Position numbers and translations under genes: made by a program. From contig CAJGDP010000031.1 of the NCBI GenBank assembly GCA_904502235.1, forward strand, positions 1 through 17,231: a DNA stretch of 17,231 nucleotides, in the 5' to 3' direction. The notes under the pieces are model-generated. The model had not been told where the DNA came from and searched no databases. It worked only from the letters and a program-made list of their open reading frames with translations. Shown piece by piece: positions 15,922 to 17,231 of the stretch. Each line of letters begins with the position of its first letter. Within the stretch, counting starts at the first letter, position 1. The DNA is from an uncultured Bacteroidaceae bacterium (lineage in GTDB: Bacteria; Bacteroidota; Bacteroidia; Bacteroidales; Bacteroidaceae).

Positions 15922-16518
15922 TTATTCTATATACAACCAATTGGTCTGTTTGTCTTTGCTGAAGAACCCCCATATGTAAAGATGGCGAGTGAAAAATCTG
16001 CTTTTGATATATCCGTAGCCATATTCTCCCATATCAAGGTAGGTGGCATTGGTGCTACGTTTGCCACACTCCTCTGCAAAATCTGACATGGTCATTGGAT
16101 AGTTGGATTGCAGAATGAACGTTCCGTTCTTGTCTTTGCATAATGCTCTGCGGATTGCTTTACGAGAGTCGTGGAACTTCATCGCTTTTGAGTTGTTGAC
16201 CAATGTCAGTTGCTGGAAACCGTTGTCGCTCATCCAATGTTTGCTGATATAGAACATATCTCCTTTCAGGGAGACTTTCATTACCATGGTTTTGTTCGCG
16301 TCATAGGCTTTCCCGTCAATCCTGTAAGCACCAAGAATTTGACCTTGCTCGTCGGTAAAGGCGGCAGGTATGCACATTTTTGCTTTTTCGGGTCTCTTGT
16401 CTGTCCACTTAAGCTCACCTATAGGTAGCTCGAATCTGGTTACCTTCTTTTCACAATGAAGATATATGGGCACTGTGACAAAAAATATCAGACAAATGAA
16501 CAGAATGAATCGTTTCAT
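15922..16518 (-). CDS. Small exported protein with a possible phosphodiester-glycosidase (NAGPA)-like C-terminus
   Basis: The 198-residue product begins with a hydrophobic export or anchor segment (MKRFILFICLIFFVTVPIYL). A cysteine at 22 is preceded by His, so it is not a good lipobox. The middle reads AAFTDEQGQILGAYRIDGKA. The C-terminal half has RRALCKDKNGTFIL, then PMTMSDFAEE and ATYLDMGEYG (158-167), which recalls the NAGPA/DUF2233 pattern of a small-sidechain strand, a DFA helix and a YLDGG-like turn. This resemblance is partial, and the protein is shorter than typical members, so the function is tentative. It is transcribed toward the GH92 gene with 35 bases between stops. A promoter candidate lies at 16593-16623. 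An unassigned Bacteroidales periplasmic protein is the safe description. Confidence 0.8.
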   Translation of the reverse strand: MKRFILFICLIFFVTVPIYLHCEKKVTRFELPIGELKWTDKRPEKAKMCIPAAFTDEQGQILGAYRIDGKAYDANKTMVMKVSLKGDMFYISKHWMSDNGFQQLTLVNNSKAMKFHDSRKAIRRALCKDKNGTFILQSNYPMTMSDFAEECGKRSTNATYLDMGEYGYGYIKSRFFTRHLYIWGFFSKDKQTNWLYIE

Positions 16519-16592
16519 AATTCTGGTGAGTAAAAATCAATTCTAGTATGTTTCTGTAAAAGCCTGTTTGAGATTGTGGTTTTGACTTTTTG

Positions 16593-16623
16593 CGAATGTA
16601 GTAAAAAAGGTCGTTTGGACAAA
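16593..16623 (-). promoter_or_regulatory. Promoter for the small exported protein gene
   Basis: On the minus strand TTTG (16623-16620) is followed after 19 bases by TACATTCG (16600-16593), one mismatch from TAnnTTTG. A start near 16587 gives a leader of about 70 bases. The -33 T-run is also the T-tract of the preceding tRNA terminator. Confidence 0.45.
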
Positions 16624-16625
16624 AA

Positions 16626-16651
16626 AAGAGAATCGCAAATGCGATTCTCTT
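16626..16651 (-). terminator. Rho-independent terminator of the tRNA-Met-like gene
   Basis: An 11-bp perfect stem (AAGAGAATCGC, loop AAAT, GCGATTCTCTT) is followed on the minus strand by a run of T residues down to 16621. It starts six bases beyond the tRNA discriminator base, the usual place for a terminator of a single tRNA gene. Confidence 0.85.
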
Positions 16652-16656
16652 ATGTG

Positions 16657-16761
16657 TGGGCCATCTAGGACTTGAACCTAGGATCTCCAGATTATGAGTC
16701 TGTTGCCAAACATGCTGAATTTTGCAAATTCAGCACGTGTAACCGACTGAGCTAAAAGCCG
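16657..16761 (-). tRNA. tRNA-Met(CAU)-like gene with an enlarged D-loop (possible pseudogene)
   Basis: On the minus strand the 3' part is a normal tRNA: anticodon arm CAGA-CTCATAA-TCTG with anticodon CAU (16696-16694), 5-base variable loop, T-arm CTAGG-TTCAAGT-CCTAG (16681-16665), acceptor strand ATGGCCC and discriminator A at 16657; CCA is not encoded. The 5' part has TA-GCTC and the D-loop start AGTCGGTTA, but the D-loop then runs for about 40 bases instead of about 9, carrying a 10-bp hairpin. The D-stem GCTC/TGGC pairs at three of four positions, the acceptor CGGCTTT/ATGGCCC at five of seven, and the top anticodon pair is A-G. Promoter and terminator are both present. Elongator Met is favoured by GCAACAGACTCATAATCTG; Ile2 is possible. 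It may be a broken gene or an integration junction. Confidence 0.6.
16713..16735. repeat. 10-bp palindrome inside the tRNA D-loop
   Basis: TGCTGAATTT and AAATTCAGCA are exact complements separated by TGC; beyond one mismatch two more pairs form on each side. This hairpin makes up most of the extra D-loop sequence. No target-site duplication is obvious around it. Confidence 0.85.
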
Positions 16762-16807
16762 TTGCAAGCAATATATCTACCTGTTAATTAACTCTCGAAA
16801 TATCTAT

Positions 16808-16828
16808 CGGTAAACATCCGGTAAACAT
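16808..16828. repeat. Short tandem direct repeat upstream of the tRNA-like gene
   Basis: CGGTAAACAT occurs twice in succession with one intervening C (16808-16817 and 16819-16828), a period of 11 bases, about one helical turn. It lies between the predicted tRNA promoter and the tRNA 5' end. It could be a protein-binding site, for example a recombinase arm site, or chance. Confidence 0.6.
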
Positions 16829-16838
16829 TTCTTCAATG

Positions 16839-16869
16839 CAAATTTACACAAAGTGTTCGCTTTTTGCAA
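16839..16869 (-). promoter_or_regulatory. Promoter for the tRNA-Met-like gene
   Basis: On the minus strand TTG (16869-16867) is followed after 20 bases by TAAATTTG (16846-16839), a full match to the Bacteroidetes -33/-7 pattern. The predicted start near 16833 leaves about 70 bases before the tRNA 5' end, a long leader for a tRNA. Confidence 0.6.
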
Positions 16870-17013
16870 CCCTCGACAGCGATAAATCACTGCGTGGCTG
16901 AATCTTTTTTAAGCACTTCAATTTAATGTATATCGTGGTATTTTACTGCTTGTCAAAAATTTAAAAATCAAAGAAAGTAATCCACAACATCCTATTGTGC
17001 TGTTATGAAAAAG
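16870..17013. other. AT-rich spacer without recognisable genes
   Basis: This stretch between the tRNA promoter and the next terminator has no convincing coding frame. It holds only a weak 5-bp hairpin (CACAA/TTGTG near 16983-16999) and A/T runs. Confidence 0.5.
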
Positions 17014-17049
17014 AAAGCCAACTTACTATTGAATGGGTAGGTTGGCTTT
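17014..17049 (-). terminator. Terminator of the partial gene at the right edge
   Basis: AAAGCCAAC (17014-17022) pairs with GTTGGCTTT (17041-17049), and the stem can extend inward by TAC/GTA with wobble pairs. On the minus strand the stem is followed by CTTTTTC. It begins 7 bases after the stop of the partial gene. Confidence 0.8.
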
Positions 17050-17056
17050 TATGTGA

Positions 17057-17231
17057 TTATTTCACGTCTTCTAAGAAATCTGAATTAAATATATCTACAG
17101 GAGCAACCGCATATTGTGCTTTGGTGATTCCTCGCCTCTTCATTGCCTTTTTAATCTTTGGCAGTTTATCTGTCCCAATAATTAGATAGTCGCCCACTTT
17201 CTTAGGCTTGCACAGCTCAATGCCTAATTGA
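17057..17231 (-). CDS. C-terminal 57 residues of an unidentified protein (BRCT-like tail possible)
   Basis: The minus-strand frame is open from the window edge to a TAA at 17059-17057 and is followed at once by a terminator, so it is the end of a real gene. The visible part reads CKPKKVGDYLIIGTDKLPKI, then KKAMKRRGITKAQYAVAPVD and ends IFNSDFLEDVK. The pattern 'DYLIIG...K..KAM...GI......FL' recalls the last strands of BRCT domains, which occur at the C-terminus of DNA ligases and of some epsilon-type exonucleases in this lineage. Fifty-seven residues are too few for a firm call, and the middle does not fit closely. The start and most of the protein lie outside the window. Confidence 0.7.
   Translation of the reverse strand, partial: QLGIELCKPKKVGDYLIIGTDKLPKIKKAMKRRGITKAQYAVAPVDIFNSDFLEDVK

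Noticed and set aside
16713..16735. Second, complete tRNA with anticodon GCA (Cys) centred on the D-loop palindrome
   Set aside because: The stem is a continuous 10 bp with a three-base loop, and no matching D-stem, variable loop or T-arm can be drawn without using the Met anticodon arm as a variable arm.
16770..17100. AATATATCTAC occurring at about 16770 and 17090, considered as attachment-site repeats
   Set aside because: Only 11 AT-rich bases, one copy inside a coding frame; expected by chance in this composition.
16995..17189. 64-codon plus-strand frame
   Set aside because: It runs through a terminator hairpin and antisense to the better supported partial minus-strand gene.
1..17231. 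CRISPR array, toxin-antitoxin pair, restriction or other defence island, transposase
   Set aside because: No spaced repeats and no gene with such domains was found; most genes are core metabolism, lipid or envelope genes.

Overview
The window looks like a piece of a Bacteroidales chromosome (a Bacteroides/Prevotella-type gut bacterium). Evidence is the Bacteroidetes promoter signature (TTG, 19-20 bases, TAnnTTTG) upstream of several genes, weak Shine-Dalgarno sequences, a glsA-glsB glycine-lipid pair, a Bacteroidetes-type inositol-phosphate synthase, a DUF4292 lipoprotein and a GH92 mannosidase. The species cannot be fixed from the sequence.

Layout. (1) 1-3304: most of rpoC on the plus strand, N-terminal third missing, closed by a strong hairpin terminator. 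(2) 3381-5217: a promoter, then glsA (PlsC-like O-acyltransferase) and glsB (GNAT-like N-acyltransferase), which together should make N-acyloxyacyl-glycine lipids. (3) 5265-10466: a tight plus-strand run of dut, a periplasmic TPR protein, a DUF4292 lipoprotein, an EnvC-like coiled-coil/LytM protein and a Sel1-repeat protein. This is dUTP control plus cell-envelope functions, probably one operon. (4) 13314-10514, minus strand: ino1 (inositol-1-phosphate synthase), argR and argC, closely spaced and ended by a hairpin. (5) 13607-15886: a secreted GH92 alpha-mannosidase with its own promoter, facing a small exported protein (16518-15922, minus) whose C-terminus resembles phosphodiester glycosidases of the NAGPA type. 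(6) 16593-17231: a tRNA-Met(CAU)-like gene with an oversized, hairpin-bearing D-loop, its promoter and terminator, an AT-rich spacer with a short direct repeat, and the C-terminal end of an unidentified minus-strand gene.

Most genes are ordinary housekeeping or envelope genes. Two things stand out. First, the ArgC protein has glycine where the catalytic cysteine belongs, with further changes in nearby conserved positions, although the frame is full length; it sits directly behind argR with no other arginine gene between or after. Second, the tRNA-Met gene has about 31 extra bases in its D-loop, forming a 10-bp palindrome, and a poorly matched acceptor stem; it may be a pseudogene, an element junction, or an unusual processed tRNA. 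I did not see a CRISPR array, transposase, integrase, toxin-antitoxin or recognisable defence system.
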